This document shows, in pieces, positions 36,256 through 45,595 of a DNA stretch of 64,000 nucleotides (its first letter is position 1; each line of letters begins with the position of its first letter). Below the pieces are notes generated by a model. The model saw only the letters and a list, made by a program, of their open reading frames with translations, did no database searches and had not been told where the DNA came from. Location: contig CAYXFD010000002.1 in NCBI GenBank assembly GCA_964464175.1, positions 62,001-126,000 of the forward strand. Reading direction: 5' to 3'. A program made the translations under genes and the position numbers. Source of the stretch: CAYXFD01 sp964464175. Lineage in GTDB: Bacteria; Cloacimonadota; Cloacimonadia; Cloacimonadales; JAJBBL01.

Positions 36256-37086
36256 TCAATTACGGTAAAACAGAGAAGAGAGGTACCCTACTACCTGGCT
36301 GTTATCTCCGCTTGTCTTTCCCGAATGCGTATATTTCAAGGTTTTAACTTCCGGATAATCGAGGACCTTGGCCAGGTTCATGATCGTCAAAATACCTCCA
36401 AAACCACAGGCTTCACTCTTTCTCTCTTTGATCAACAGCTCAACTTTTTCTACGGCGAGTTCTTCAATCGCAGCGGAGAGTTCCCTATCCATCGTTTCTG
36501 CTGCTGACCGGTTATGATAGTGAGAAAGATCACTGCTGATGATAAAGACAGTTTTATCCATTCTGTCTCTGAACAATTCAGCCAGCTTTCCGCTCAGATA
36601 TCTGCTGCTTTGCTCGTATTGATAGCCTATCAGAAGGGGGAGGATCCTGGCTTCCGGTTTGATTATCTGCAGAAAGGGAATCTGCACTTCCAGAGAATGC
36701 TCCCGTTCATGGGCATAGGGGTAGAAAACGAATTTGGAATCGTTAAGCAGTTTTTGGGTCAACTTCCGGTCAACTTCGATCTCACCTAAGGGTGTGGCAA
36801 AGGCATCATAATCACCCACTGAATAATAGAAATCTCCGTATTGGTGTGATGGAGCAATAATGACAGCGAGATCAAAGTCTTTTTCTGAGAGGGCTTTAAA
36901 CGAGTAAGCAGCACACTTTCCCGAGTAAAGATATCCGGCGTGTGGAACAACTGCGCCTAAAATATCCTTTGGTTTAGGAAGCAGGAGTTCAATGTCGGAC
37001 AAATAACCGGATATTTCCCGGCTCAGGGTAGCGGGATCAGCCGGGTAGAAAGAACCGGCAACAACAGGTTGACAAACTGTTCTCAT
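36256..37086 (-). CDS. MEMO-family protein (AmmeMemoRadiSam system protein B)
   Basis: A 276-residue MEMO protein of normal length, with a fold like class III extradiol dioxygenases. Residues matching the metal site of human MEMO are visible: His 49 in VPHAGYLYSG, His 81 in APSHQYG, a later His in SSDLSHYHN, and a Cys in EACGFGG. CQPVVAGSFYPADPATL is the typical N-terminus. ATG 37086 sits behind TAAGGAGG. It is followed by the AMMECR1 gene and preceded by an isochorismatase-family gene, all on the minus strand. The reaction is unknown. Confidence 0.93.
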   Translation of the reverse strand: MRTVCQPVVAGSFYPADPATLSREISGYLSDIELLLPKPKDILGAVVPHAGYLYSGKCAAYSFKALSEKDFDLAVIIAPSHQYGDFYYSVGDYDAFATPLGEIEVDRKLTQKLLNDSKFVFYPYAHEREHSLEVQIPFLQIIKPEARILPLLIGYQYEQSSRYLSGKLAELFRDRMDKTVFIISSDLSHYHNRSAAETMDRELSAAIEELAVEKVELLIKERKSEACGFGGILTIMNLAKVLDYPEVKTLKYTHSGKTSGDNSQVVGYLSSLFYRN

Positions 37087-37164
37087 AAGTAACCTCCTTA
37101 GGGTAGATGTAGGTATTATCTGCTTAACTCAGAACGTAAAGTCTTATGTTTGATGATATTAACC

Positions 37165-37737
37165 TTAAGGCGAGCCTGAAGGTGTTGTATTTCGGATCCC
37201 GTGTTTAATGAGTCTGCTGATATCTCTGAAAGCGGGATTATTGGTGTCTTCCAGAATTTCAAAGAGGAGCATTTGGGTTGAGACGATTTCTCCTCCTGAC
37301 TGCCTGATACGGTTAAGGGCGGTCATTTTATCCGCAGCAGAGATCGAAGATACGGCATCTTCCACGATAACAGGCTTATACCCTTTTTCTCTGGCTTCAA
37401 GGAATGACTGCAGAACACAGATATGAGCTTCAATGCCGTAAAGAACTAAAGTGGACTTCTTGGTGGATTCGATAATGTTTTCGATATCAGGTTCGAAGAT
37501 ACTGAATCTCGCTTTGACCATTTTATCACTTTTCTTGGGAAGATAGATGTCTTCAATGGTTTTACCCAAACCCACGGGATTCTGTTCCGTTACCAGAAGG
37601 GGTATAGACAAAAGCTCAGCTGCCCGGTTCAGGATCGACGAGTTCTTGATAATAGCATCAATGTCAGCAATATGAGGCAGGAATTTACTTTGGATATCGA
37701 TCATGATAAAGAGTAGATCTGCCGAATCAAGACGCAT
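37165..37737 (-). CDS. Isochorismatase-family cysteine hydrolase
   Basis: A 190-residue cytosolic hydrolase. The catalytic triad of the family is visible: Asp 14 in MIDIQSKF, Lys 75 in VKARFS, and Cys 107 in GIEAHICVLQ. The last motif and the QNPVGLGKT segment resemble the YcaC/ISOC1-like branch, whose substrates are mostly unknown; nicotinamidase is less likely. GGAGG lies directly upstream of ATG 37737. It is 78 bases upstream of the MEMO gene and may form a three-gene unit with MEMO and AMMECR1. Confidence 0.88.
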   Translation of the reverse strand: MRLDSADLLFIMIDIQSKFLPHIADIDAIIKNSSILNRAAELLSIPLLVTEQNPVGLGKTIEDIYLPKKSDKMVKARFSIFEPDIENIIESTKKSTLVLYGIEAHICVLQSFLEAREKGYKPVIVEDAVSSISAADKMTALNRIRQSGGEIVSTQMLLFEILEDTNNPAFRDISRLIKHGIRNTTPSGSP

Positions 37738-37754
37738 GAAACCTCCTAAAACAG

Positions 37755-37783
37755 TTGACTAATTTAACTCATTCGAATATATT
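37755..37783 (+). promoter_or_regulatory. Sigma-70-type promoter for the methyltransferase/Dus/TPR unit
   Basis: TTGACT (37755-37760), a 17-base spacer, then TATATT (37778-37783) make the best promoter match I noticed in the window. It lies about 75 bases before the methyltransferase start and between two divergent genes. Confidence 0.55.
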
Positions 37784-37856
37784 ACTATCAAAGGAGGGTA
37801 GAATTGTCAACAAGATAATTCTTCAGGAGAGTTTGAAATTAAGGGAAGGAGAATTT

Positions 37857-38627
37857 ATGCAGCAGTTGTCGAATGAAAGAATAAAGGAACTGAGCAAGCT
37901 CCGGTTGAAGAAGTACCGGGAAGAGAGTGGACTTGTTTTAGTTGAAGGTCAGAGAACGATCAGGCAGCTTCTTATCTCTGAGATTAGAATCAAAGAACTC
38001 TATCTTACCGGAGAAGCCCTGGAGCAATATGAAGATATTCCCCAAAGAGCTGTGGGAAGCAGATTATTCCTGGTCGATGAAAAGCAGATATCCCGAATCT
38101 CTGCGGCCAAATCTCCCCAGAAGATAATTGGTTTAGTCGAACAAAAAAGACCCTCTTTCAGGCGAAAAGAGCGACTGCTCTATCTGGACAGGGTTTCGGA
38201 ACCGGGTAATCTGGGAGCAATTTTCCGGACAGCTCAGGCGAGCGGAATGGATGGAATAGTACTCTCTCCAGCCTGCTGCGAGATATACAATCCCAAAACG
38301 GTACGTGCTTCTGTCGGTACGGTTTTCACTCTCCCGAGTATGACTGCTGATTATGATTTCTTAGCCCGGAGCAGTAACGAGATAATCGTTACTGATGCCC
38401 AGGAAGGGGTTTCCCTTTTTTCAGAGAAACTAAAGAGAAGATCATATATTCTGGTAATCGGTTCCGAGGCTTCCGGAATTGCTAAAGAATTGCTCAAAGT
38501 GGAGCATTTTAAGCTTAAGATCCCGATGCTGAGAGATCTGGAGTCTCTTAATGCAGCTGTAGCTGCCGGTCTCTGTATGTATAGCTTGAATCAGGATATC
38601 ATAGAAGAATTTCCGGGTGTTGGATAA
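37857..38627 (+). CDS. TrmH/SpoU-family RNA 2'-O-methyltransferase
   Basis: A 256-residue SPOUT methyltransferase. I start at ATG 37857 because AAGGAG lies five to ten bases before it; the open frame extends upstream through the promoter and is not expected to be translated. An N-terminal substrate-binding domain (LVEGQRTIRQLL) is followed by the three SpoU motifs: NLGAIFRTAQASG, VIGSEASGI and IPMLRDLESLNAAVAAGLCMY. It modifies ribose in rRNA or tRNA; the target base cannot be told. Its end overlaps the longest possible dus frame by 11 bases. Confidence 0.92.
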   Translation: MQQLSNERIKELSKLRLKKYREESGLVLVEGQRTIRQLLISEIRIKELYLTGEALEQYEDIPQRAVGSRLFLVDEKQISRISAAKSPQKIIGLVEQKRPSFRRKERLLYLDRVSEPGNLGAIFRTAQASGMDGIVLSPACCEIYNPKTVRASVGTVFTLPSMTADYDFLARSSNEIIVTDAQEGVSLFSEKLKRRSYILVIGSEASGIAKELLKVEHFKLKIPMLRDLESLNAAVAAGLCMYSLNQDIIEEFPGVG

Positions 38628-38655
38628 GTTCTCTTTTCAGTGTGAGTTGTTACCG

Positions 38656-39627
38656 ATGACAATCATATCCCGTTTAACAGAGAAAAAGGTATGGCTGGCA
38701 CCCATGGCAGGTTTTTCTGACAAACCCTTCCGGAAGATATGCAAGAAACAGGGAGTTGATGTTCTGGTGAGTGAGATGGTCAGTTCCGACGGGTTGATAT
38801 TCGATTTTGAGAGAAGTGTTCGTTTTGCTCATTTTGAGGAGCAGGAGAGACCACTCGGTATTCAGTTGTTCGGTTCCAGACCGGAGATTATGTCCCGGGC
38901 TTGTGAGCTATTACTTCCGCTGAAACCAGATTTTATCGATATCAATATGGGTTGTCCGGTTAAAAAAGTGGTTAACCGTGGAGCGGGGTCAGCCCTGATG
39001 AGGGATCCTGTTTTAGCAGGGAATATAGTCCGGAAAATGAATGAAGTCCTGAAAGATACCGGAATACCCTTATCAGCGAAAATCCGGGCTGGCTGGGATA
39101 AGGAGAGTATTAATGCGGTGGAATATGCCCAGACTCTTGAGGAAGCCGGAATAAATCTGATAGTAGTACATCCCCGAACCAGAAGCCAGTTTTACAGCGG
39201 CAAGGCAGACTGGACAATAATCTCGGCAGTAAAAGAAGCTGTAAGTGTTCCGGTCATCGGTAACGGGGATATAACTTCTGCTGATGATGTTTTGGCAATG
39301 CTGCAGGAAACAGGCTGTGATGGGATAATGGTCGGCAGAGGGATCTTAGGTCAGCCCTGGTTGTTCAGGGAGATAAAGACTTATTTGTTGACAGGTGAAA
39401 GAAACGAATTAACTTATAAAGAGAAATATAAAATAATCCGAGAACATACGGAATCCGTTCTTGAAGAAAAAGATGGTAATAAAGCCATTATTGAAATGAG
39501 GGCACATTTCTGTCACTATACTAAGGGCTTTAGAGGGGGCAATAGGGTTCGTGAGCAAATAAACCATTGTACAGATGCTAAAAAGATCATCCAATTGATC
39601 GGAGTTCTATATGAAGAGGGAGATTGA
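38656..39627 (+). CDS. dus: tRNA-dihydrouridine synthase
   Basis: A 323-residue flavoenzyme that reduces uridine in tRNA D-loops. Motifs: WLAPMAGFSDKPFR at the N-terminus, DINMGCPVKKVVNRGAGSALM with the catalytic Cys, and VIGNGDI and MVGRGILGQPWLF for FMN and RNA binding; this is the DusB-like branch. I prefer ATG 38656, which gives the usual distance to APMAG; GTG 38617 would add 13 residues. Neither start has a strong ribosome site. The 3' end overlaps the TPR gene by 17 bases. Confidence 0.92.
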   Translation: MTIISRLTEKKVWLAPMAGFSDKPFRKICKKQGVDVLVSEMVSSDGLIFDFERSVRFAHFEEQERPLGIQLFGSRPEIMSRACELLLPLKPDFIDINMGCPVKKVVNRGAGSALMRDPVLAGNIVRKMNEVLKDTGIPLSAKIRAGWDKESINAVEYAQTLEEAGINLIVVHPRTRSQFYSGKADWTIISAVKEAVSVPVIGNGDITSADDVLAMLQETGCDGIMVGRGILGQPWLFREIKTYLLTGERNELTYKEKYKIIREHTESVLEEKDGNKAIIEMRAHFCHYTKGFRGGNRVREQINHCTDAKKIIQLIGVLYEEGD

Positions 39628-40501
39628 AGCAATAATCTGGCAGGCAAAACTGGAAGCAGATTCCAACTGGCTGAAAGCAACCCAGACATTGAAAGATGCC
39701 ATCAGGAGATACCCGGATGTGCAGAAGCTCTATGATGAGTTAGGTAATCTCTATTTTCATAAAGGGCTCTATGATGAAGCTGCCGGATGTTACCGGGAAA
39801 CTCTCTCTTTCGACAATTACAACTGTGATATTATTTTCAAGCTTGCTTATTGTCACTTGATAAGCAGGGATTTCGAGCAGGCGGAGCACTATTTCGATAT
39901 GATTTCCGGGATCATCCCAGAGGCTTCCTATAACAGGTGTGTTGCACTTTATAAATTGAATCAGGGGTTTGAAGCGATCGAGTTACTGGAAGAGTTAATC
40001 GCCGAGTCCGATTATTCTCCGAAACCTTATATTCTGTTAGGAAAGCTCTATTTGGAGTATGAAAGATATGACAAGATATTCCGGCTTATAGAGAGATCAG
40101 AGAAGATCTTCGGTAAAGTTGATGAACTATCTTTTGTGAGAGGGGCTGCCTATTTTCATACCCGCCAATGGCTGAAAGCATTTGTGGACTTTATGGATGC
40201 CGAGAGTACTCTGACAGAAACGCCTACTTTTTTCCGGATGTATGCTTTGACCTGTGAAAAGATAGGAAAGACCGACAAAGCAGTTGAGATACTAAAACAG
40301 AGTATCGAAAAATTTCCGCTCTTTCATGGGGCATATTACGATTTGATAAAGATCTATATCATGTATAATCACTATTCCGAGGCATTGAGAGTTGTGGACA
40401 GGCTGTATAAGATGGGGATCACTCTTTTCGATATCAGCGGCAGTGAGGGGAAATTGTTTGATAATGTGTTCAGATCCCTGAAAAAGAAGTCTGAAGAGTA
40501 A
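39611..40501 (+). CDS. Tetratricopeptide-repeat protein
   Basis: A 296-residue soluble protein with no signal peptide, built of about seven TPR units; clear ones are LYDELGNLYFHKGLYDEAAGCY and IIFKLAYCHLISRDFEQAEHYF. It should be a helical scaffold for protein-protein contacts. ATG 39611 lies inside the 3' end of dus with GGAG upstream, so translation is probably coupled. Partner unknown. It converges with the PDZ gene, with only three bases between the stops. Confidence 0.88.
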   Translation: MKREIEAIIWQAKLEADSNWLKATQTLKDAIRRYPDVQKLYDELGNLYFHKGLYDEAAGCYRETLSFDNYNCDIIFKLAYCHLISRDFEQAEHYFDMISGIIPEASYNRCVALYKLNQGFEAIELLEELIAESDYSPKPYILLGKLYLEYERYDKIFRLIERSEKIFGKVDELSFVRGAAYFHTRQWLKAFVDFMDAESTLTETPTFFRMYALTCEKIGKTDKAVEILKQSIEKFPLFHGAYYDLIKIYIMYNHYSEALRVVDRLYKMGITLFDISGSEGKLFDNVFRSLKKKSEE

Positions 40502-40504
40502 TTA

Positions 40505-41371
40505 TTATTGATTAAAAAGCCGTTTCTTTAGACTTTCCAGTTCTTTTTCCAGAAGAAGGATTTGATTTTCTAACTCTTTCTTGGTAGAATCGGAAAATAC
40601 CCGTTCGAACCATCTGTTGACCTGGGTTTGATCGGATTCTTTTCTGTTCAGGACAATTATCTCGTCATGCAGATCAAAACTGAACAGATCATCTGCTTCC
40701 GCAATTTCGACTAATGTCCTGAATTTTTCTCCTCTTCTCAGATAATCTACGACAATAGTATCACCGCTCTCTTTACTTTGAATTATCTCCTTCAGGTTAT
40801 TGACGATCATTATCATTTGCTCATCGGTGTGAGTAATGATATCACCTGCTTTCAAACCGGCATGATCTGCCGGGGAATCAGGGATAATTTCGGCGATCAG
40901 AACACCGTTATCAGTATTGAAGTATTCTTTAAGCTGAGCAGAAAGATTCTGGAACTTAGCTCCGATATGTCTGGTCTTGGTATCGTAAAGCTTGACTCTG
41001 GATGTGTTAACTTCTGAGACATCCCCTAAAGTAATGTTTATCTCCTTCTTCACTCCGGCAGAGAGTATCTCAAGAAGGATCTCATCCCCGGGATGGGCAT
41101 GACGGATAATAGTTCTGACCTGATCCTGCATATTGATCGGCATGTCATTGATCCGGATAATGATATCATTGGGCATAATACCCTTCTGATATGCAGGAGA
41201 ATCAATGACGACCATTGTTATCAGCACCCCTTCTCTGATATCATACTCTCGTTTTTCCGCTTCACTCATATCTTCCAGATAAACTCCCAGATAGGCATTA
41301 TTAAGGGAAGAGAGCGGTAAGACAAGGAATTGGAAAGAGATTAAAATGAAAACAATAAGATTAAGTCTCAT
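40505..41371 (-). CDS. Exported protein with two PDZ domains and no protease domain
   Basis: A 288-residue protein with a signal sequence (MRLNLIVFILISFQFLVLPLSS), two PDZ domains (about 27-115, with DSPAYQKGIMPNDIIIRIN; and about 130-225, with PDSPADHAGLKAGDIITH), a charged linker, and a C-terminal coiled coil (KKELENQILLLEKELESLKKRL). It looks like the PDZ part of an HtrA-type protein, yet the Ser protease domain is absent. It should bind C-termini or unfolded segments in the periplasm. It is 25 bases after the candidate anti-sigma gene and probably in the same operon as the ECF sigma factor. Confidence 0.85.
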   Translation of the reverse strand: MRLNLIVFILISFQFLVLPLSSLNNAYLGVYLEDMSEAEKREYDIREGVLITMVVIDSPAYQKGIMPNDIIIRINDMPINMQDQVRTIIRHAHPGDEILLEILSAGVKKEINITLGDVSEVNTSRVKLYDTKTRHIGAKFQNLSAQLKEYFNTDNGVLIAEIIPDSPADHAGLKAGDIITHTDEQMIMIVNNLKEIIQSKESGDTIVVDYLRRGEKFRTLVEIAEADDLFSFDLHDEIIVLNRKESDQTQVNRWFERVFSDSTKKELENQILLLEKELESLKKRLFNQ

Positions 41372-41396
41372 ATCCGGTTGTTATTGACCTCCAGGA

Positions 41397-41909
41397 TTAG
41401 TATAGCGTATTGCGGGTAAAATCTTTCTCCTCAACTTCGTTGACGATATAAATGTATCTGTTGTTCCGGTCTCTTACTTTGCGAATAATGTAAGGTTTTT
41501 CTTCCGTCAGTTCCGATAAGCCCATGATTCCGTAGGGAAGATTGCCGGCATTACCCCCGGTAGAGACGGCATGCCACATACCGAGATATCTTCCTTCGTC
41601 GGGGAGATCGATCTCTGCTTGTCTTCTTTCGGCAATAAGCTGTTCTTCTTCAGCTAGATCATTGCTGAGGATACCGGTTTTACAGAGTAGGTTTTCATGC
41701 AGGTTGGCAGCTAAGTCCGGTTTATAGATCATGGCTGATGCCAAAACTAACATGACAAGAGCAAGTTTGCTGGAAGTTCTTAAAAAGATATCCCTTTTTC
41801 TTCGCTGTTCATAGCAGTAGTTTTTCAGGTTGTATTTTAATCTGACAGAGAAAGGTCCGGGATTGACCTCAGTAAATTTAACATTCTCAAGATACTTTTC
41901 GACCGACAT
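41397..41909 (-). CDS. Single-span membrane protein, candidate anti-sigma factor
   Basis: A 170-residue protein. I start at ATG 41909, preceded by AGAGGTTTTGGA, so that it overlaps the sigma-factor gene by 23 bases. About 45 cytoplasmic residues rich in Lys/Arg/Tyr come first, then one membrane span (LALVMLVLASAMIYK), then about 100 outer residues, part of which (IRKVRDRNNRYIYIVNEV) looks beta-rich. There is no zinc anti-sigma motif. The position and coupling to an ECF sigma gene suggest an anti-sigma or co-sensor role, but I recognise no family. Confidence 0.7.
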   Translation of the reverse strand: MSVEKYLENVKFTEVNPGPFSVRLKYNLKNYCYEQRRKRDIFLRTSSKLALVMLVLASAMIYKPDLAANLHENLLCKTGILSNDLAEEEQLIAERRQAEIDLPDEGRYLGMWHAVSTGGNAGNLPYGIMGLSELTEEKPYIIRKVRDRNNRYIYIVNEVEEKDFTRNTLY

Positions 41910-42447
41910 ATTCCAAAACCTCTTTTGGTAAAGACTGTTCAAGCTTTTTTAAAGCTCTGTGTAATATAACTCTGATATAACCTTCCTTTTTTCCAATAAT
42001 CTCGGAGATTTCCTGAAAACTCTTCTTTTCGAAATAGCGGAGAGTAATCACATCCTGATCTCTTTGCGGTAAATCCTTGATGTATTTTCTGATAAACTCG
42101 TAATTCATAGTCTCATCCATTTCCGGAGGAGATTCAAAAGTGTCCTTTTCGACGATCAATTCTCCCACAAGTTTGTGCTTTTTCTTTTCACGCCGGTAAT
42201 GATTACTTATTTCGTTAACTGCAATGCGGTATAACCAGGATGAAAAGGGGATTGATCTCCATTTAAAGAGATGAAGTTTGCTCATTGCCTTATAAAAAAC
42301 ATCAGAGACAATGTCGTGAGCTACATCTCTGTTCTTCACTCTCAGCATTACATACTTGTATATCTGTAGAAAGTACTTGTCATACAGATACTCAAATGCT
42401 GATATATCATACTTTGCTTTGAGGATTATTTCCTTTTCGTTCATCAT
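41887..42447 (-). CDS. ECF-type RNA polymerase sigma factor
   Basis: A 186-residue sigma-70 family protein with region 2 (AFEYLYDKYFLQIYKYVMLRVKN and DIVSDVFYKAMSKL) and region 4 (LPQRDQDVITLRYFEKKSFQEISEIIGKK followed by VRVILHRA-like helix). I start at ATG 42447, eight bases after AGGAG; an upstream in-frame ATG at 42477 has its Shine-Dalgarno sequence too far away. The gene leads an operon with a membrane protein (overlap 23 bases) and a PDZ protein, suggesting control of an envelope response. I could not identify its target promoter motif. Confidence 0.92.
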   Translation of the reverse strand: MMNEKEIILKAKYDISAFEYLYDKYFLQIYKYVMLRVKNRDVAHDIVSDVFYKAMSKLHLFKWRSIPFSSWLYRIAVNEISNHYRREKKKHKLVGELIVEKDTFESPPEMDETMNYEFIRKYIKDLPQRDQDVITLRYFEKKSFQEISEIIGKKEGYIRVILHRALKKLEQSLPKEVLEYVGRKVS

Positions 42448-42686
42448 TACCTCATCTCCTCTTTTAACGTTCTTCATTATTATTAGTTACAACTCCTTCT
42501 AATCTTTCTTGGCAGATTGAGTTAAACATTTGCCTAATCTATTCTCTCTCAATAACATAATGGTGTAGGGGAGAGAAGTCAAGCTATAAATTATTTTCAG
42601 AGGTTTACCCGGGAAAAGGTTATCCCTTCCGCTGTGGGGGCACTAAAGAGAGATTCATTATTCGTTTCGGTGAATAGTTGATCTGC

Positions 42687-43919
42687 TCACCTGGCATCGG
42701 GGAATAGTGTCAGATATCTCTCATAGCTTTCAGGGAAGGGTTTTATCGTTCTCTTCAGTGTCTGATGGATGTGCGAAATGAGAACACCGTAGTTGGTGAC
42801 CGGGATACCTTTCTCCTCTGCTGTCTGAATTCTGGAGAGCATCTCTTTTCTGTTGATCATACAGCCGCCGCAATGCACAATAAGCTTGATCCCTTTTAGA
42901 TCCTGGTGCAGCATCTTGCCCGGATTGATTATGTATTGCAGTTCTTTCCCGGTATAGTCATTCAGCCATTTCGGGATTTTTACCCTTCCGATATCGTCGG
43001 GTTGTGAATGATGAGTGCACGCTTCAGCAATCAGGATTTTGTCACCACTCTCCAGATCCTTCAGGGCTTTCAATCCTTCGACAAAGAGAGATAACTCGCC
43101 CTTCAGACGGGAAAAGAGTATCGAATAGGTTGTCAGCATTATCTCTTCCGGAGTTTCCCCGGCAACATAACCGATAGCCTGGGAGTCGGTAATAACGAGT
43201 CTCGGTTTTGTGTTAAGCAGATTTAGTGTTTGAGGAAGCTCTTCCGGTTGAATACATATTGAGACGGAATGGTGATCAAGGCATTCCCGCAGAACCTGTT
43301 CCTGAGGGAGAATGATTCTCCCCTTAGGGGCTGCCGAATCTATCGGGATGATATGGATTATCAGATCTTCCGGTTCGAACAGGTCTCTGAGTATGATATC
43401 GGAAGTAATCGTTTCCGGAACTTTCGCTGCTATCAACAGTCGAAGCTCCGGAATCATTTCTCCTGTCTTGCTCGAGACGCTCAAAAAGTCGAGATCATTA
43501 TCCCTGAGGTACTTCTCTACTCGTTCTCTTTTATCTTCATTGCCGGTCAGGTCACTTTTATTGATGATTACTAAGGTGTTTTTCTTGTCCCTGATGAACT
43601 CCTTATCCTGTTCATCGAAATCATTATACGTCGTTATCAGCAGAATCAAGTCGGTTCTTTTAAGCGCTGCTAAGGTCTTCTTAATTCGCAGAGTACCCAA
43701 AGTGCCCGAATCATCGAGTCCGGCAGTATCGAGAATAAAGACCGGACCCAAAGGGAGTATTTCCATTGCTTTTCCGACGGGATCGGTGGTTGTACCCGCT
43801 ACAGGTGAAACGATAGCAGTCTGCTGTCCAGTAAGGGCATTTATCAGTGAAGATTTACCGACATTCCGTTTACCGAAAATCCCGATATGAGGCCGCATTG
43901 AGACCGGAGTTTTTTTCAT
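42687..43919 (-). CDS. hydF: [FeFe] hydrogenase H-cluster maturation GTPase HydF
   Basis: A 410-residue scaffold GTPase on which the diiron subcluster of the hydrogenase is assembled. GTPase motifs: GKRNVGKSSL (about 16-25), AGTTTDPV, DTAG and NKSD. The C-terminal 4Fe-4S ligands of HydF are seen as CTHH and CGGCM. Length is normal. It lies 176 bases after hydG on the same strand, downstream of the hydrogenase genes. HydE, the third maturase, is not in the window. Confidence 0.95.
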   Translation of the reverse strand: MKKTPVSMRPHIGIFGKRNVGKSSLINALTGQQTAIVSPVAGTTTDPVGKAMEILPLGPVFILDTAGLDDSGTLGTLRIKKTLAALKRTDLILLITTYNDFDEQDKEFIRDKKNTLVIINKSDLTGNEDKRERVEKYLRDNDLDFLSVSSKTGEMIPELRLLIAAKVPETITSDIILRDLFEPEDLIIHIIPIDSAAPKGRIILPQEQVLRECLDHHSVSICIQPEELPQTLNLLNTKPRLVITDSQAIGYVAGETPEEIMLTTYSILFSRLKGELSLFVEGLKALKDLESGDKILIAEACTHHSQPDDIGRVKIPKWLNDYTGKELQYIINPGKMLHQDLKGIKLIVHCGGCMINRKEMLSRIQTAEEKGIPVTNYGVLISHIHQTLKRTIKPFPESYERYLTLFPDAR

Positions 43920-44095
43920 AGTATGTTTTCCTTTCTACTATTCAACGGGAAAAAGAGTTTCATGTCTCTCTTGTCGACAATTGATATGATTTTTTTAGTA
44001 AACTTGGTGTTCACGGCAGGTCATTGGGTATTGGAGATATCACTCTTCGTCTAATCGAAATCTTCATTTTCTGTTTAGTAAGAAAGCTTTTTCTG

Positions 44096-45493
44096 TCAAA
44101 GAATTATGTCCCTTTTCCCTTGTAGTATCCTACTATACTGATTGCGGATAAATTCTCTCAGACAGACATCCGGTAATGAGGAGATCTCTTTTTCGATCAG
44201 AGCCAGTCCCGTTTCTTTTGTTTCAAGGGAGGCAGAATCGAGCAAATATTCCAGAAATGTCAAAAGAGCATTTGGCTGACAAAACTTATGGATATTGCCC
44301 GGTTTAGCAAACTCCATAAAGGTCTGACCTGTCCGTCCCTTTCTGTAGCAGGAAGTGCAGAAGGATGGAATGAACCCTTGCCTTGCCAGGTCTTTGATAA
44401 CCTCATCGAGTGACCTGGTGTCACCTATAGTAAACTGCTGTTTACTCGGTTGATTGTGAAGTTCATCATAATAGCCGCCCGGATAGGTTCTTGAACCTGC
44501 TGAGATCTGAGATACTCCCAGCTTCAGAAGATCATTGCGAAGCGGCATTGTTTCTCTCGTTGTGAGAATAATGCCGGTGTAAGGAACCGAAATTCTGAGA
44601 ATTGCTACGATCTTTTTCAGGTCATTATCTGTTACAGCATGGGGGGGATGTTCTGATAACGGCGCATTCAGAGCCGGTTCAATCCTCGGGAAAGAGATAG
44701 TGTGAGGACCCACCCCATAGGTCTTTTCCAGATAGAGTGAGTGACTGAGCAGACCGAGGATTTCGAACTTCCAGTCATAGAGACCGAACAGAACTCCCAT
44801 TCCGACATCGTCTATTCCGGCGGCAAAAGCCTTGTCGTGCACCGATAAGCGATTGTCATAATCAGCTTTTTTCCCTTTCAGGTGAACATTTTCGTAGGTT
44901 TTGCGATGATAGGTTTCCTGAAAACATTGATAGGTGCCGATACCGGTGTTTTTGATGATCTTAAAGTCTTCGACCGACAGAGGTGCTGAATTGATGTTGA
45001 TCCTTCTGATCTGATGATTTGTCTTACTTCCCCGATAGACAGCTTCAACCGTATCAGCTATCCATTTACCGTCAAATCTCGGATGTTCACCATAGACCAG
45101 AAGGAGTCTTTTATAGCCGATCTTTTCCAGGATTACTGTTTCTTGCTGAATTTCATCAAGGGTTAGTGTCCGGCGCAGCAGTTCCTGATTATCTGCCCGG
45201 AACCCGCAGTAGTCACAGATATTTGCACATTCGTTAGATATGTACAGAGGGGCAAAAATGACTATTCTGTTTCCATAGATATCTGTTTTTATCTTATTAG
45301 CTGTTTCGTAGAGCAGGTTGATTTGCTCAGGGTCTTCTATCTGGGTAAGAATAGCAGCTTCTTCAACAGTTAAGCCTTTCTTATCGGCACCTTTTGCCAG
45401 GATATCTCCGATTAACTTGTTGTCGGGTTTCCTTTCTTTATCGAGTAATTGCGCTAAATAATCATTATCTATGAAACATGAACTGTTTTGCAT
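44096..45493 (-). CDS. hydG: [FeFe] hydrogenase maturation radical SAM enzyme HydG
   Basis: A 465-residue radical SAM tyrosine lyase that makes the CO and CN ligands of the H-cluster. The radical SAM Cys motif is CANICDYCG (C-x3-C-x2-C). What separates it from ThiH is the C-terminal second-cluster motif CTSC, 22 residues, C (about residues 385-411), which is present. ATG 45493 follows GGGGA. It starts about 100 bases after the terminator that closes the structural genes, so it and hydF may be a separate unit. Confidence 0.95.
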   Translation of the reverse strand: MQNSSCFIDNDYLAQLLDKERKPDNKLIGDILAKGADKKGLTVEEAAILTQIEDPEQINLLYETANKIKTDIYGNRIVIFAPLYISNECANICDYCGFRADNQELLRRTLTLDEIQQETVILEKIGYKRLLLVYGEHPRFDGKWIADTVEAVYRGSKTNHQIRRININSAPLSVEDFKIIKNTGIGTYQCFQETYHRKTYENVHLKGKKADYDNRLSVHDKAFAAGIDDVGMGVLFGLYDWKFEILGLLSHSLYLEKTYGVGPHTISFPRIEPALNAPLSEHPPHAVTDNDLKKIVAILRISVPYTGIILTTRETMPLRNDLLKLGVSQISAGSRTYPGGYYDELHNQPSKQQFTIGDTRSLDEVIKDLARQGFIPSFCTSCYRKGRTGQTFMEFAKPGNIHKFCQPNALLTFLEYLLDSASLETKETGLALIEKEISSLPDVCLREFIRNQYSRILQGKRDIIL

Positions 45494-45595
45494 TGAGTCC
45501 CCAATAGATTTCTATATTTTGTTGATAGTTGTCGATGTCCATCCGGACAAAACACCTCACTGAAAATTCTGACTGCCGCTGTTCCTTCTTATTTA

